Shown here: positions 32,362 through 40,483 of the stretch, piece by piece
Layout of the letters: every line of letters starts with the position of its first letter
How positions within the stretch are numbered: position 1 is the stretch's first letter
Source: Sneathia sanguinegens
GTDB lineage: Bacteria > Fusobacteriota > Fusobacteriia > Fusobacteriales > Leptotrichiaceae
DNA length: 64,000 bases
Reading direction: 5' to 3' (one strand)
Assembly: GCF_042033325.1 (NCBI RefSeq)
Contig: NZ_CP160095.1
Position numbers and translations under genes: made by a program
The notes under the pieces: model-generated
The model's database searches: none
Told to the model about the DNA's origin: nothing
Seen by the model: only the letters and a program-made list of their open reading frames with translations

Positions 32362-33476
32362 TGAAATAAGTCCCTTCCTTTACATATTTCAAATCTATTC
32401 ATAATCAAATATATCCCAACTTTTATCAATTCTTTTTCTATTGTTACACTATTTCCTTCAACAATTTCCTTAGTCTTTGTATCTCCTACAACTCTACGAA
32501 TTATTTCTGTACCTGCATATCCACAAGTATCTGCTTTTATACTATTTATAAAATATCTCTTAAATTCTTTATTTTTATAAAGTTTAAAAGTAACTAATTT
32601 ATCATATTCTTGTTCCAATTTTTCAAAAGTTTTATCAAATATTTCAACAATACATTTATGTAACCATACTTTTTTTGAATAAAAAAGTGGGAAAAATAGA
32701 TTTGCTATAACATTACCTATATCATACCCCATAGGTCCATAAAATGCAAATTCTGGATCTATAATCTTTATTCCTTTATTACAAACAAATATTGAACCAG
32801 AATGAAAATCTCCATGTATTAATGCTTGTGCATTATTCATAAAATTATATCTTAATTTACATATTTCAGTTTGCAAATTTTCATTGTTATATAAATTTTC
32901 ATCTACAAATTTTTGTAAGTCTTTTTTTATTACATTTCTATTTTTATAATTATAATACGGTTCAGTTAAAACTAAATCTTCTGATATATCGCACATATCT
33001 GGATTTATAAAATATTTTACAAGTTTCTTCTTTTCCTTGCTATCCATAACCAAATCAGAAGTTGCAAGCATTGATTTAGCCAAAAATTCTGCTATTTCTT
33101 CTGACAAAAATGGTATTTCTTCTGAATCTTCAAGTAAAAATCTTAAATTCTTATATTCAGATATATCTTCCATAATAATAGTATTTAAATTTTCATCATA
33201 TTCATATACTTTAGGTACAAAACCCGGAGCATACTTATCTTCTAATTTTAAAGTCCTACATTCAACCTTTGATCTATAAAGATCCAAAGGTCGTTTTGAT
33301 GAACGAAGTAAAACATCTGATTGTTTAACTACAATACTTTTATCTTTTGAAGATACTATAAATACATAGTTAATATTTCCATTTCCAATTTCTTTTGCAA
33401 CTAATTCTTCATCACTTCTAAAATATTTTTTTGAAATCAAATATTTTTTTATACTTTCTGTATTTAATAAAGCCAT
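32358..33476 (-). CDS. mtnK: 5-methylthioribose kinase
   Basis: 372 residues of the aminoglycoside-phosphotransferase-like fold. The opening IGNGNINYVFIVSSKDKSIV and the VVKQSDVLLRSSKRPLDLYR stretch are MtnK-specific. The catalytic loop LIHGDFHSGSIFV and metal-binding IIDPEFAFYGPMGYDIGN are intact. It phosphorylates 5-methylthioribose, released from methylthioadenosine by a nucleosidase, to methylthioribose-1-phosphate. It may also act on 5-deoxyribose. It lies 24 bp after the NhaC-type transporter. Confidence 0.94.
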   Translation of the reverse strand: MALLNTESIKKYLISKKYFRSDEELVAKEIGNGNINYVFIVSSKDKSIVVKQSDVLLRSSKRPLDLYRSKVECRTLKLEDKYAPGFVPKVYEYDENLNTIIMEDISEYKNLRFLLEDSEEIPFLSEEIAEFLAKSMLATSDLVMDSKEKKKLVKYFINPDMCDISEDLVLTEPYYNYKNRNVIKKDLQKFVDENLYNNENLQTEICKLRYNFMNNAQALIHGDFHSGSIFVCNKGIKIIDPEFAFYGPMGYDIGNVIANLFFPLFYSKKVWLHKCIVEIFDKTFEKLEQEYDKLVTFKLYKNKEFKRYFINSIKADTCGYAGTEIIRRVVGDTKTKEIVEGNSVTIEKELIKVGIYLIMNRFEICKGRDLFQ

Positions 33477-33500
33477 TTTAACCTATTATCCCCCTTTTTA

Positions 33501-34793
33501 TTACTTTTTCATTTTTTTATTTGGCCAACCTAATAATATTGATGTTAAACCAAATACTATCATTAAAATTGAATACCAATTGTATGGCATAATAGAAATA
33601 GGTGATACTTTAGCTATTGCCCCTGCTATTAATAATTGCCCAGCATAAGGTAATAAACCATTAAAGGCTGATGAAAACAAGTCTAATATACTAGCTGTTC
33701 TTCTTCTATCTATATCAAATTTGTCAGATATTTCCCTTGCTATAGGCCCTGCTGCTACTATAGAAACTGTATTATTTGTAGTTGCAATATCTAATAAACT
33801 AACTAATAAAGCAATTGATAATTCTGCTCCTTTTTTAGACTTTGTTCCTTTACATAATTTATATAATAGATAATCTATTCCACCTAATTTATTCATTATC
33901 ATTACTAGACCACCAACTACTACACAAATTATAGCCATATCTTCCATCCATTTCATACCTGTATGTATAACTGTAAATACATCTACTAATGGAAAGTTTC
34001 CATGTGCAACTCCAATAACTAACCCTGAAATAACCCCAATTGCTAAAACTTTCATAACATTCATTCCTAATAATGAAAGAACAATTATTAATATATATGG
34101 TATTAAATTAACATAATTAATATTAGTAAAATTAGTCGCATTTGCTTGCACATGTTGAAATGCTAGAAAAATAACATTTAATATAACTGCTGGTAAAACC
34201 ATTATTATATTAACAAAAAATTTATCCTTCATTTCAATTTCTTGAGTTCTAGTAGCAGCTATAGTAGTATCTGAAATAAATGACAAATTATCTCCAAACA
34301 TAGCTCCACCTACTACTACACCTGATAACATTGCTACATTTACACCTGTACTATTTGAAATACCTACAGCAATAGGCATTAAAGCTGCAATTGTTCCCAT
34401 TGATGTTCCCATTGAAAAACTTAAAAGACATGCTATTAAGAAAAGCCCTGGTAAAATTGCATTAGATGGTAAAATATTAAGACCTAAGGCAACAACAGTA
34501 TCAACTGCTTTCATACTATTGGCTACACTATAAAATGCTCCAGCTAATAGATAAATTATAACCATTAAAATTAAGGTCTTTTCTCCTCCACCTTCACAAT
34601 ATTCGTCTACAGCATTATCAAAACTCTTTTTACCATATTTTGTATATAAGGCTATAGCAACTGCTGATGCAATAAATATACCTACTAATAGAGGCAATTT
34701 ATCGAATTGTTTAACAAAAATTCCAATCAAGGCATAAATCACTAAAAATACGATTAATGGAACTAAACCCAAAAAATTTCCCTTTTTTTCCAT
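33501..34793 (-). CDS. NhaC-family transporter, candidate methylthioribose importer
   Basis: 430 residues with about eleven membrane helices. Landmarks of the NhaC/MetT group are MGTSMGTIAALMPIAVGISN, GVVVGGAMFGDNLSFISDTT and TTNNTVSIVAAGPIAREISD. The family covers Na+/H+ exchange as well as Na+-coupled uptake of small organic substrates. Being the first gene of an operon with mtnK, deoR and an alcohol dehydrogenase argues for uptake of methylthioribose or 5-deoxyribose rather than ion balance. The start is chosen at MEKKGNF because GGGAGTG lies upstream; a start nine codons earlier is unsupported. Confidence 0.85.
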   Translation of the reverse strand: MEKKGNFLGLVPLIVFLVIYALIGIFVKQFDKLPLLVGIFIASAVAIALYTKYGKKSFDNAVDEYCEGGGEKTLILMVIIYLLAGAFYSVANSMKAVDTVVALGLNILPSNAILPGLFLIACLLSFSMGTSMGTIAALMPIAVGISNSTGVNVAMLSGVVVGGAMFGDNLSFISDTTIAATRTQEIEMKDKFFVNIIMVLPAVILNVIFLAFQHVQANATNFTNINYVNLIPYILIIVLSLLGMNVMKVLAIGVISGLVIGVAHGNFPLVDVFTVIHTGMKWMEDMAIICVVVGGLVMIMNKLGGIDYLLYKLCKGTKSKKGAELSIALLVSLLDIATTNNTVSIVAAGPIAREISDKFDIDRRRTASILDLFSSAFNGLLPYAGQLLIAGAIAKVSPISIMPYNWYSILMIVFGLTSILLGWPNKKMKK

Positions 34794-34830
34794 AGTAAAA
34801 CACTCCCTATTTTTAATCATGTTCTGATAT

Positions 34831-34858
34831 AGTATACTTTAAAATTTGCAAAAATCAA
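34831..34858 (-). promoter_or_regulatory. Promoter of the nhaC-mtnK-deoR-adh operon
   Basis: Minus-strand TTGATT (34853-34858), a 16-bp spacer and TATACT (34831-34836), with a short leader of about 35 nt that leaves no room for a riboswitch. Confidence 0.65.
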
Positions 34859-34961
34859 GCTAAAAATAGGGATTTTTTGTATTTTATAGGTTTTTTTATT
34901 TTTAACTCCCAATATTTCACAATTTCATCTCTTTATTTTATTTATTTTCTTTATGTAAAAT

Positions 34962-34989
34962 TTGACTTTTTTGGGAAATGTGGTATATA
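34962..34989 (+). promoter_or_regulatory. Promoter of the mtnA-aldolase operon
   Basis: TTGACT (34962-34967), a 16-bp spacer and TATATA (34984-34989); a second TATAAG at 34995 is an alternative. It is divergent from the nhaC promoter across about 100 bp where a DeoR operator would be expected; no convincing repeat was found there. Confidence 0.65.
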
Positions 34990-35032
34990 TATAGTATAAG
35001 ACATTATCATTTAGAAAGGAAATGAAATAGGT

Positions 35033-36094
35033 ATGGAAAGTAGTATTAAACGGGAAGACTATAATATGCCTTTCATGTTAACTTATGAAAATGTAGCATG
35101 GTTTGATGAAGAAAAAGCCACTGTTAGAATTTTGGACAGAAGAATTTATCCAGAAAAAGTTATATTTGTTGAATGTAAGAATTATAAAGAAGTCGCACAA
35201 GCTGTAACTGATATGGTTACACAAAGTGCTGGTCCATATACAGCTGTAGGTATGGGTATGGCTTTAGCCGCATATGAATGCAAAGACTTGGATATAAATG
35301 CTCAAATAGAATATTTGGAAAAAGCAAGCTATACTTTAAGTCATGCAAGACCAACAACAGTTAATAGAATGGAAAAAATTACAAAATCTTGCTTAGAAGT
35401 TGGTAAAGCTGCTCTTAAAAAGGGTGAAAAAGCATATATTGCTATAAAAAATGATACTATTAATTCACTTAATAGAAGATATAGCATTATGGAACAAGTT
35501 GCAGTCCATCTAGCAAGTCAAATAAAAAATGGTGATAAAGTACTAACTCAATGTTTTGGTGAAACAATTATTGGGATGTTAATAAGGGTATTAAAAAGGG
35601 AAAATAAGACTGATGTTAAATTTTATTGTGCAGAAACAAGACCATATTTCCAAGGAGCAAGACTTACTGCCACTTGCTTCAGAGAAATGGGCTTTGACAC
35701 AACAATTTTGTGCGATAATATGATAGCCTATGCAATGAAGTATGAACATATTTCATTATTCACATCTGCTGCTGACACAATTACAAGAGCTGGATATATT
35801 GCTAATAAGGTAGGTACTCTACAAATTTCAATGCTTGCAAAAGAATTTGGAATTCCATATTTTGTTACAGGCATACCAGATGTAGACAAATATACTGAAA
35901 ACGATATTAAAATCGAATTACGTGATCCAAGTCTAGTTTTAGGGAAACATACTTATAAGGGTGTAAAAGCAATATATCCATCATTTGATATTACTCCTCC
36001 TCATTTAATAAGTGGTGTCGTAACAGATAAAGGAATATATAGTTCTTATGATCTAGAAACATATTTCAAAAATGATGTTAAAAGATTTTACTAG
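35033..36094 (+). CDS. mtnA: Methylthioribose-1-phosphate isomerase family protein
   Basis: 353 residues. It converts methylthioribose-1-phosphate to methylthioribulose-1-phosphate. Family features seen are SHARPTTVNRMEKI (compare RPTAVN), the catalytic Cys in VLTQCFGETIIGM, CAETRPYFQGARLTATCF, and the catalytic Asp in FTSAADTITRAGYIANKVGT. The canonical GCRTGAL and GADRI signatures are altered, so it belongs to a divergent branch that may prefer 5-deoxyribose-1-phosphate or ribose-1,5-bisphosphate-like substrates. It is followed 16 bp later by the class II aldolase. An internal ATG 33 bp downstream is a possible alternative start. Confidence 0.85.
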   Translation: MESSIKREDYNMPFMLTYENVAWFDEEKATVRILDRRIYPEKVIFVECKNYKEVAQAVTDMVTQSAGPYTAVGMGMALAAYECKDLDINAQIEYLEKASYTLSHARPTTVNRMEKITKSCLEVGKAALKKGEKAYIAIKNDTINSLNRRYSIMEQVAVHLASQIKNGDKVLTQCFGETIIGMLIRVLKRENKTDVKFYCAETRPYFQGARLTATCFREMGFDTTILCDNMIAYAMKYEHISLFTSAADTITRAGYIANKVGTLQISMLAKEFGIPYFVTGIPDVDKYTENDIKIELRDPSLVLGKHTYKGVKAIYPSFDITPPHLISGVVTDKGIYSSYDLETYFKNDVKRFY

Positions 36095-36110
36095 AAAGGA
36101 AAGGTACTCA

Positions 36111-36698
36111 ATGAATATAAAGAAAATGATAGTAGAAGTAGGAAATCGTATGTATAATACAAAACTTGTTGCTGGAACTAGCGGGAATATAAGTGTAAGA
36201 AATCCTGAAAAAGAAGATAGTTACTTTATCACACCTAGTAGCATCCCTTATGACCAAATTACAGAAGACGATATTGTTGAAATAAATTCAAAAGGTGAAC
36301 CTTATATAAAAGGTTTAAGACCTTCATCAGAATGGAGATTACATGTACAAATATATGAAAAATATCCTAAATATAATGCTATCGTACATACTCATTCAAC
36401 AATAGCAACTGCATTTGCTGTTAATCATGAAGATATACCATTGATTCTAATAGAAATGAAACCTTATTTAGGTGGTCCAATAAAAGTCACTCCATTTAGA
36501 CCTGCTGGAAGTCCAGAGTTAGGCGAAGTTGTAGTGCCTTATCTAGAAAATAGAAATTCTTGCCTATTAGCAAATCATGGTACAGTTAGCTGTGGTGCTA
36601 CTTTAGAAGATGCATTTATTTCTGCTGAATATGTTGAAGATGCAGCAAAAATATATTATTATGCAAAAACTTCTGGAACACCTGTAATTCTTGAGTAA
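36111..36698 (+). CDS. Class II aldolase (FucA/Ald2 type)
   Basis: 195 residues. The zinc-dependent AraD/FucA fold is shown by KLVAGTSGNISVRNPEK, the phosphate-binding ITPSSIPYDQI, the zinc ligands in AIVHTHSTIATAFAV, and LLANHGTVSCG. It has no MtnB-type dehydratase context: no mtnW, mtnX or mtnD is present. Following mtnA, it should cleave methylthioribulose-1-phosphate (or 5-deoxyribulose-1-phosphate) to dihydroxyacetone phosphate plus an aldehyde, as in the DHAP shunt. The ATG after AAAGGAAAGG is chosen; a start 39 bp upstream inside mtnA is unlikely. Confidence 0.88.
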   Translation: MNIKKMIVEVGNRMYNTKLVAGTSGNISVRNPEKEDSYFITPSSIPYDQITEDDIVEINSKGEPYIKGLRPSSEWRLHVQIYEKYPKYNAIVHTHSTIATAFAVNHEDIPLILIEMKPYLGGPIKVTPFRPAGSPELGEVVVPYLENRNSCLLANHGTVSCGATLEDAFISAEYVEDAAKIYYYAKTSGTPVILE

Positions 36699-36728
36699 AA
36701 AAGACTGATTTACATCAGTCTTTTTTTT
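36699..36728. terminator. Bidirectional terminator between aldolase and msrAB
   Basis: AAGACTGA (36701-36708) pairs with TCAGTCTT (36715-36722), flanked by A and T runs, serving both convergent genes. Confidence 0.9.
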
Positions 36729-37587
36729 ATACAAATTTCATATATTCTTTATAGCCTCTTTTTTCCATCTCTTCATAAGGTATAAATTCTAAACTTGCAC
36801 CATTTATACAATATCTCAATCCTTGACTTTCATCAAAGACATGACCTAAATGATTATTTCCAGACGAACTTCTAACTTCTATTCTGTCCATACCATATGA
36901 ATTATCTTTTAAATATTCTACTGCATCAGTTACTATTGGCTTTCTAAAACTTGGCCAACCACAACCTGCATCGAACTTTTCACTTGACGAAAATAGAGGG
37001 ACCTTTGTTAATTTGTCTACATATATACCTTTTCTAAATTCAGTATTTAATTCACTTGAATTTGGAAATTCTGTATAATTTTCTTTCATAACTCTATAGC
37101 TCAAATCATCTAAATTAGCTAAATTCAAATCAATATGACAATATGCATTAGGATGTTTATCTAAATAATCTTGATGATATTCTTCTGCTTTTATAAAATT
37201 TTTAAGTTCTTTAACCTCAACTGCTATAAGCCCATATTTTTGTTTCATTTCATTTATTACTTCATTTATTAGAGCAAGATCTTCTTTGTCTACATAATAA
37301 ATTCCTGTTCTATATTGTCTTCCCACATCATTGCCTTGCTTGTTAATACTTGTTGGATCTATAACTCTAAAATAATAAAGTAAAAGCTTTTTTAAACTTA
37401 TCTTACTCTCATCATATATTATTTTAAGAGTTTCAGCATGATCAGTCTCAAAAATATGTTCATAGTCTGTATGCTCTGTTAAACCATTTGCATAACCAAC
37501 AGTAGTTTTTATAACACCTTCAATTTTTTTAAAATATGCCTGTGTCCCCCAAAAACAACCTGCAGCTAAGTAAATTTCTTTCATCAT
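36727..37587 (-). CDS. msrAB: Bifunctional peptide methionine sulfoxide reductase MsrA-MsrB
   Basis: 286 residues joining MsrA (about 1-150) and MsrB (about 165-286). The MsrA catalytic Cys is C11 in AAGCFWGTQAYF. MsrB shows FDAGCGWPSFRKPI, and its catalytic Cys is about residue 260 in RYCINGASLEF. The two zinc CxxC pairs of some MsrB proteins are absent. It repairs both diastereomers of oxidised methionine. There is no signal peptide, so it is cytoplasmic, unlike secreted MsrAB of Neisseria. It is the last gene of the long mevalonate-chaperonin run. Confidence 0.95.
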   Translation of the reverse strand: MMKEIYLAAGCFWGTQAYFKKIEGVIKTTVGYANGLTEHTDYEHIFETDHAETLKIIYDESKISLKKLLLYYFRVIDPTSINKQGNDVGRQYRTGIYYVDKEDLALINEVINEMKQKYGLIAVEVKELKNFIKAEEYHQDYLDKHPNAYCHIDLNLANLDDLSYRVMKENYTEFPNSSELNTEFRKGIYVDKLTKVPLFSSSEKFDAGCGWPSFRKPIVTDAVEYLKDNSYGMDRIEVRSSSGNNHLGHVFDESQGLRYCINGASLEFIPYEEMEKRGYKEYMKFV

Positions 37588-37602
37588 TTAATTCTCCTAA
37601 TA

Positions 37603-38118
37603 TCATCTGTAATAATCATCTATCACATAAAATTTTCCATTATATTCATTTCTGAATAATTCCAAAGTCATTACTCTTCCATTTCTATAAATTGAATAAC
37701 CCAAATCTACATTACTTTCATATGTATCATCATATGAATTTATATATCTATATAAATATCTTCTACCCTTATAGTAATTATATGTTCTATCTGTTTCTAC
37801 TAAATTATATTTTCTACCATATCTATATACATACTTATCTGGTTTTCTTTCAACTTTTATTATGCTATCCCAAGGATCATTCTTTTTTAAATTATCTGTA
37901 TTAATTATTTTAGACCATTCTTTATCCTTTTTAGCTTCTTTTATATATTGAGCTTTCTTTTCATCAACTCTTCCTTGATAATATCCATCATTATAGTCAT
38001 AATTATAATCATAATTATAATCATCATAATAATCATATGGATAACTTATTAATAAGTCAGTACAACTTGTATTAACTATTGCCATTGCTATTAGCATACC
38101 TAAATATTTCATTTTCAT
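37603..38118 (-). CDS. Tyr/Asp-rich putative lipoprotein of unknown function
   Basis: 171 residues. A short signal segment, MKMKYLGMLIAMAIVNTSC, ends in a cysteine with an imperfect lipobox. A strikingly Tyr/Asp/Asn-rich stretch follows (about residues 26-48, built from YDYN-type repeats). The rest is basic and Tyr-rich (RYGRKYNL, YKGRRYLYRYI). The DNA shows tandem AT-rich 12-bp units at roughly 37990-38040. I do not recognise the family. It is probably exported and anchored in the envelope. Its start overlaps the nagA stop as ATGA, so it is translationally coupled. Confidence 0.7.
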   Translation of the reverse strand: MKMKYLGMLIAMAIVNTSCTDLLISYPYDYYDDYNYDYNYDYNDGYYQGRVDEKKAQYIKEAKKDKEWSKIINTDNLKKNDPWDSIIKVERKPDKYVYRYGRKYNLVETDRTYNYYKGRRYLYRYINSYDDTYESNVDLGYSIYRNGRVMTLELFRNEYNGKFYVIDDYYR

Positions 38119-39251
38119 AATTGAAACACCCCTTCAACCATAGTATTAATTATTTTATAATCATCTGTAATAATAACTAAATCTGCATCATAGTTTGCTT
38201 TTATATATCCTTTTCTATCATCAATTCTTAATAATCTAGCTGGATTTGATGTACAAGCATTTATAGCATAATTAAATGGAACTTGTGCCTTTTCTACTAC
38301 AACCTTTAACCCATCTATAATTTTTAAAATTGAACCTGCAAGAGAACCTGATTCTCTTCTTGCACTTCCATCTTCTGAAACTATTACTTTTTCACCTCCT
38401 AGATAAAATTCTGTCCCCTTATATGCTTTTGCTGACATAGAATCACTAACCATAATAGCATAATCTGGTCCTTTTGACATAAAGAATATATTTATTACTT
38501 CAGGTCTAATATGAATTCCATCACAAATAATTTCTGAATAAACATCTCTAATTCTTAAAGCTGCTCCAACTTGACCTGGTTCTCTATGATGTAAACCTGT
38601 CATTCCATTAAAAGTATGTGTTAATAACTTAGCTCCATTCGCTATTCCCATCATAGCTTCATCATAACTTGCTCCACTATGTCCTACACTAACTATTACT
38701 CCTCTATTTGTTAAATTTCTAGTTAAATAATAATCCTTATCTTTTTCAACAGCTACTGTCATTATTAGTAACAAATCCTTACAAGCTTTTTGAAATCTAT
38801 CAAATTCTTCTAAATTTGGTGAAACTATACAAGATTTTGGTTGTGCTCCCTTATGATTAACATCCAAAAAAGGCCCTTCAAAATTTATTCCTAATATTTT
38901 AGCACCAGTTTTTTGTGTTTCTTTTGCTTTAACAAGAGTTTCTGAAGCTTTTTTAAGAACTTCTTCAGTTTGTGTTACTGTTGTAGGACAAAAAGATGTA
39001 ACTCCTTCTTTTGGTAAATAATTTGCCCATTTTTGTATTTCTTCAACATTTGATACATTAGCTTCTACATTAACTGCTCCATGTGTATGTATATCAATAA
39101 ATCCTGGTACAATTCTTTTATTTCCAAAATCACAATCTACCTTTGTAGCTTTATCATACGAAAATATTCTTTTTATTTTTTTCCCTTCTATTTCTAATAT
39201 AGCTGGTATAAAATTATTTCCTATCCAGATTCTTTCACTTCTTATTAACAT
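38115..39251 (-). CDS. nagA: N-acetylglucosamine-6-phosphate deacetylase
   Basis: 378 residues of the amidohydrolase superfamily. It removes the acetyl group from GlcNAc-6-phosphate in amino-sugar catabolism and cell-wall recycling. The metal motif IDIHTHGAVN is near residue 57. INFEGPFLD, VSVGHSGASYDEAM, LLTHTFNGMTGLHHREPG and the catalytic Asp region IMVSDSM are present. No nagB or PTS for GlcNAc is next to it. It follows pepT by 11 bp. Confidence 0.95.
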   Translation of the reverse strand: MLIRSERIWIGNNFIPAILEIEGKKIKRIFSYDKATKVDCDFGNKRIVPGFIDIHTHGAVNVEANVSNVEEIQKWANYLPKEGVTSFCPTTVTQTEEVLKKASETLVKAKETQKTGAKILGINFEGPFLDVNHKGAQPKSCIVSPNLEEFDRFQKACKDLLLIMTVAVEKDKDYYLTRNLTNRGVIVSVGHSGASYDEAMMGIANGAKLLTHTFNGMTGLHHREPGQVGAALRIRDVYSEIICDGIHIRPEVINIFFMSKGPDYAIMVSDSMSAKAYKGTEFYLGGEKVIVSEDGSARRESGSLAGSILKIIDGLKVVVEKAQVPFNYAINACTSNPARLLRIDDRKGYIKANYDADLVIITDDYKIINTMVEGVFQL

Positions 39252-39262
39252 TTTTACTCCTT

Positions 39263-40483
39263 TTATTCTTGTGATAAACTAATTATTTCTAAGACTGTAT
39301 CTCTTGCTTTCAACATATCTTCAACACAGGCTATTTCATATTGACCATGAAAATTTTCTCCACCAACAAAAAGATTAGGGCACATAAGACCCATATATGT
39401 TATCTTAGAACCATCTGTTCCTCCTCTTATTGGTTTAACATCAACAGCTATTTTTAAATTTTCCATAGCTTTTTTGGCGATATTAACACTTCTCATATCA
39501 TTTTTTATTAAATCTCCCATATTATAGTATTGATCAAATAACTTATATTGTATAACTTTTCCATATTTTTGTTCTATTTTTTTTGCTATGTCTACACAAA
39601 ATTGTTTTCTAGCTTCAAATTTTTTCTTATCATGATCTCTAATAATATAGGTCATATTAGCTTCTTCTATTCTTGTTTCCATATTATGTAACAAATAAAA
39701 GCCCTCATACCCTTCTGTTTTTTCTGGAACTTCATTTTTAGGGAACATGCTAGCTAATTCTACTGCTATTAAATTAGCATTTATCATTTGATCTTTTGCT
39801 GTACCTGGATGAACCGATACTCCTTCTATTTTATACTCAATTTGTGCAGCATTAAAGCTTTCATATTCTAATTCACCTAATGGTCCTCCATCTAGAGTAT
39901 ATGCATAATCACAATTAAAATCTTTAATATCAAAACTATCTGCTCCTCTACCTATTTCTTCATCTGGTCCAAAAGCAATACGAATTTCTCCATGTTCAAT
40001 TTCAGGATGTTTTAATAAATAAATTATAGCATCTAATATGGCAACTATTCCAGATTTGTCATCAGACCCCAATAAAGTTGTCCCATCTGTTGTAACTAAT
40101 GTTTTTCCTATATACTTTTTTAAATTAGGAAATTTTTCAACAGTCATAACTATATTTTTTTCTTTATTCAATACAATGTCACTACCATCATATTTTTCTA
40201 TAATTTGAGGATTAACTCCTATAGAATTGAAATCTGCTGTATCAACATGTGATATAAAGCCTACTTTGGCATATTTTTTTGTAGTATTTGCTGGTAAAGT
40301 TGCTGTTAAAAACCAACCTTTTGTAATATGTACATCTTCTAAGCCTAATTCTTCTAACTCACTTTTTAACATAAAAAGAAAATTTTCTTGAACCTTAGTT
40401 GAAGGTATAGTAGAACTTTTTTCATCTGACCTTGTATTTATTTTTGCATAACGAATAAATCTTTTTAATAATGTTTCGCCCAT
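39263..40483 (-). CDS. pepT: Peptidase T (tripeptide aminopeptidase)
   Basis: 406-residue zinc aminopeptidase that cleaves N-terminal residues from tripeptides. M20-family ligands are GFISHVDTADFN near residue 80, TTLLGSDDKSGIVAIL, and GPDEEIGRGADSFD. The PepT signature RGGTDGSKITYMGL is intact. It overlaps the coaBC stop by 19 bp, so the two are coupled. This fits an organism relying on peptides for amino acids. Confidence 0.95.
   Translation of the reverse strand: MGETLLKRFIRYAKINTRSDEKSSTIPSTKVQENFLFMLKSELEELGLEDVHITKGWFLTATLPANTTKKYAKVGFISHVDTADFNSIGVNPQIIEKYDGSDIVLNKEKNIVMTVEKFPNLKKYIGKTLVTTDGTTLLGSDDKSGIVAILDAIIYLLKHPEIEHGEIRIAFGPDEEIGRGADSFDIKDFNCDYAYTLDGGPLGELEYESFNAAQIEYKIEGVSVHPGTAKDQMINANLIAVELASMFPKNEVPEKTEGYEGFYLLHNMETRIEEANMTYIIRDHDKKKFEARKQFCVDIAKKIEQKYGKVIQYKLFDQYYNMGDLIKNDMRSVNIAKKAMENLKIAVDVKPIRGGTDGSKITYMGLMCPNLFVGGENFHGQYEIACVEDMLKARDTVLEIISLSQE

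Noticed and set aside
34794..35032. SAM riboswitch controlling the mtn cluster
   Set aside because: Both divergent leaders are under about 45 nt by the predicted promoters, and no conserved riboswitch core is visible.
36111..36698. Class II aldolase as MtnB dehydratase
   Set aside because: The fold is shared, but none of mtnW, mtnX, mtnD or mtnE is nearby, and an alcohol dehydrogenase is, which favours the aldolase reaction. Sequence alone does not exclude MtnB.
37990..38040. Short tandem repeats as a CRISPR or regulatory array
   Set aside because: The repeats are in frame and encode the Tyr/Asp/Asn stretch of the lipoprotein; units are too short and lack spacers.
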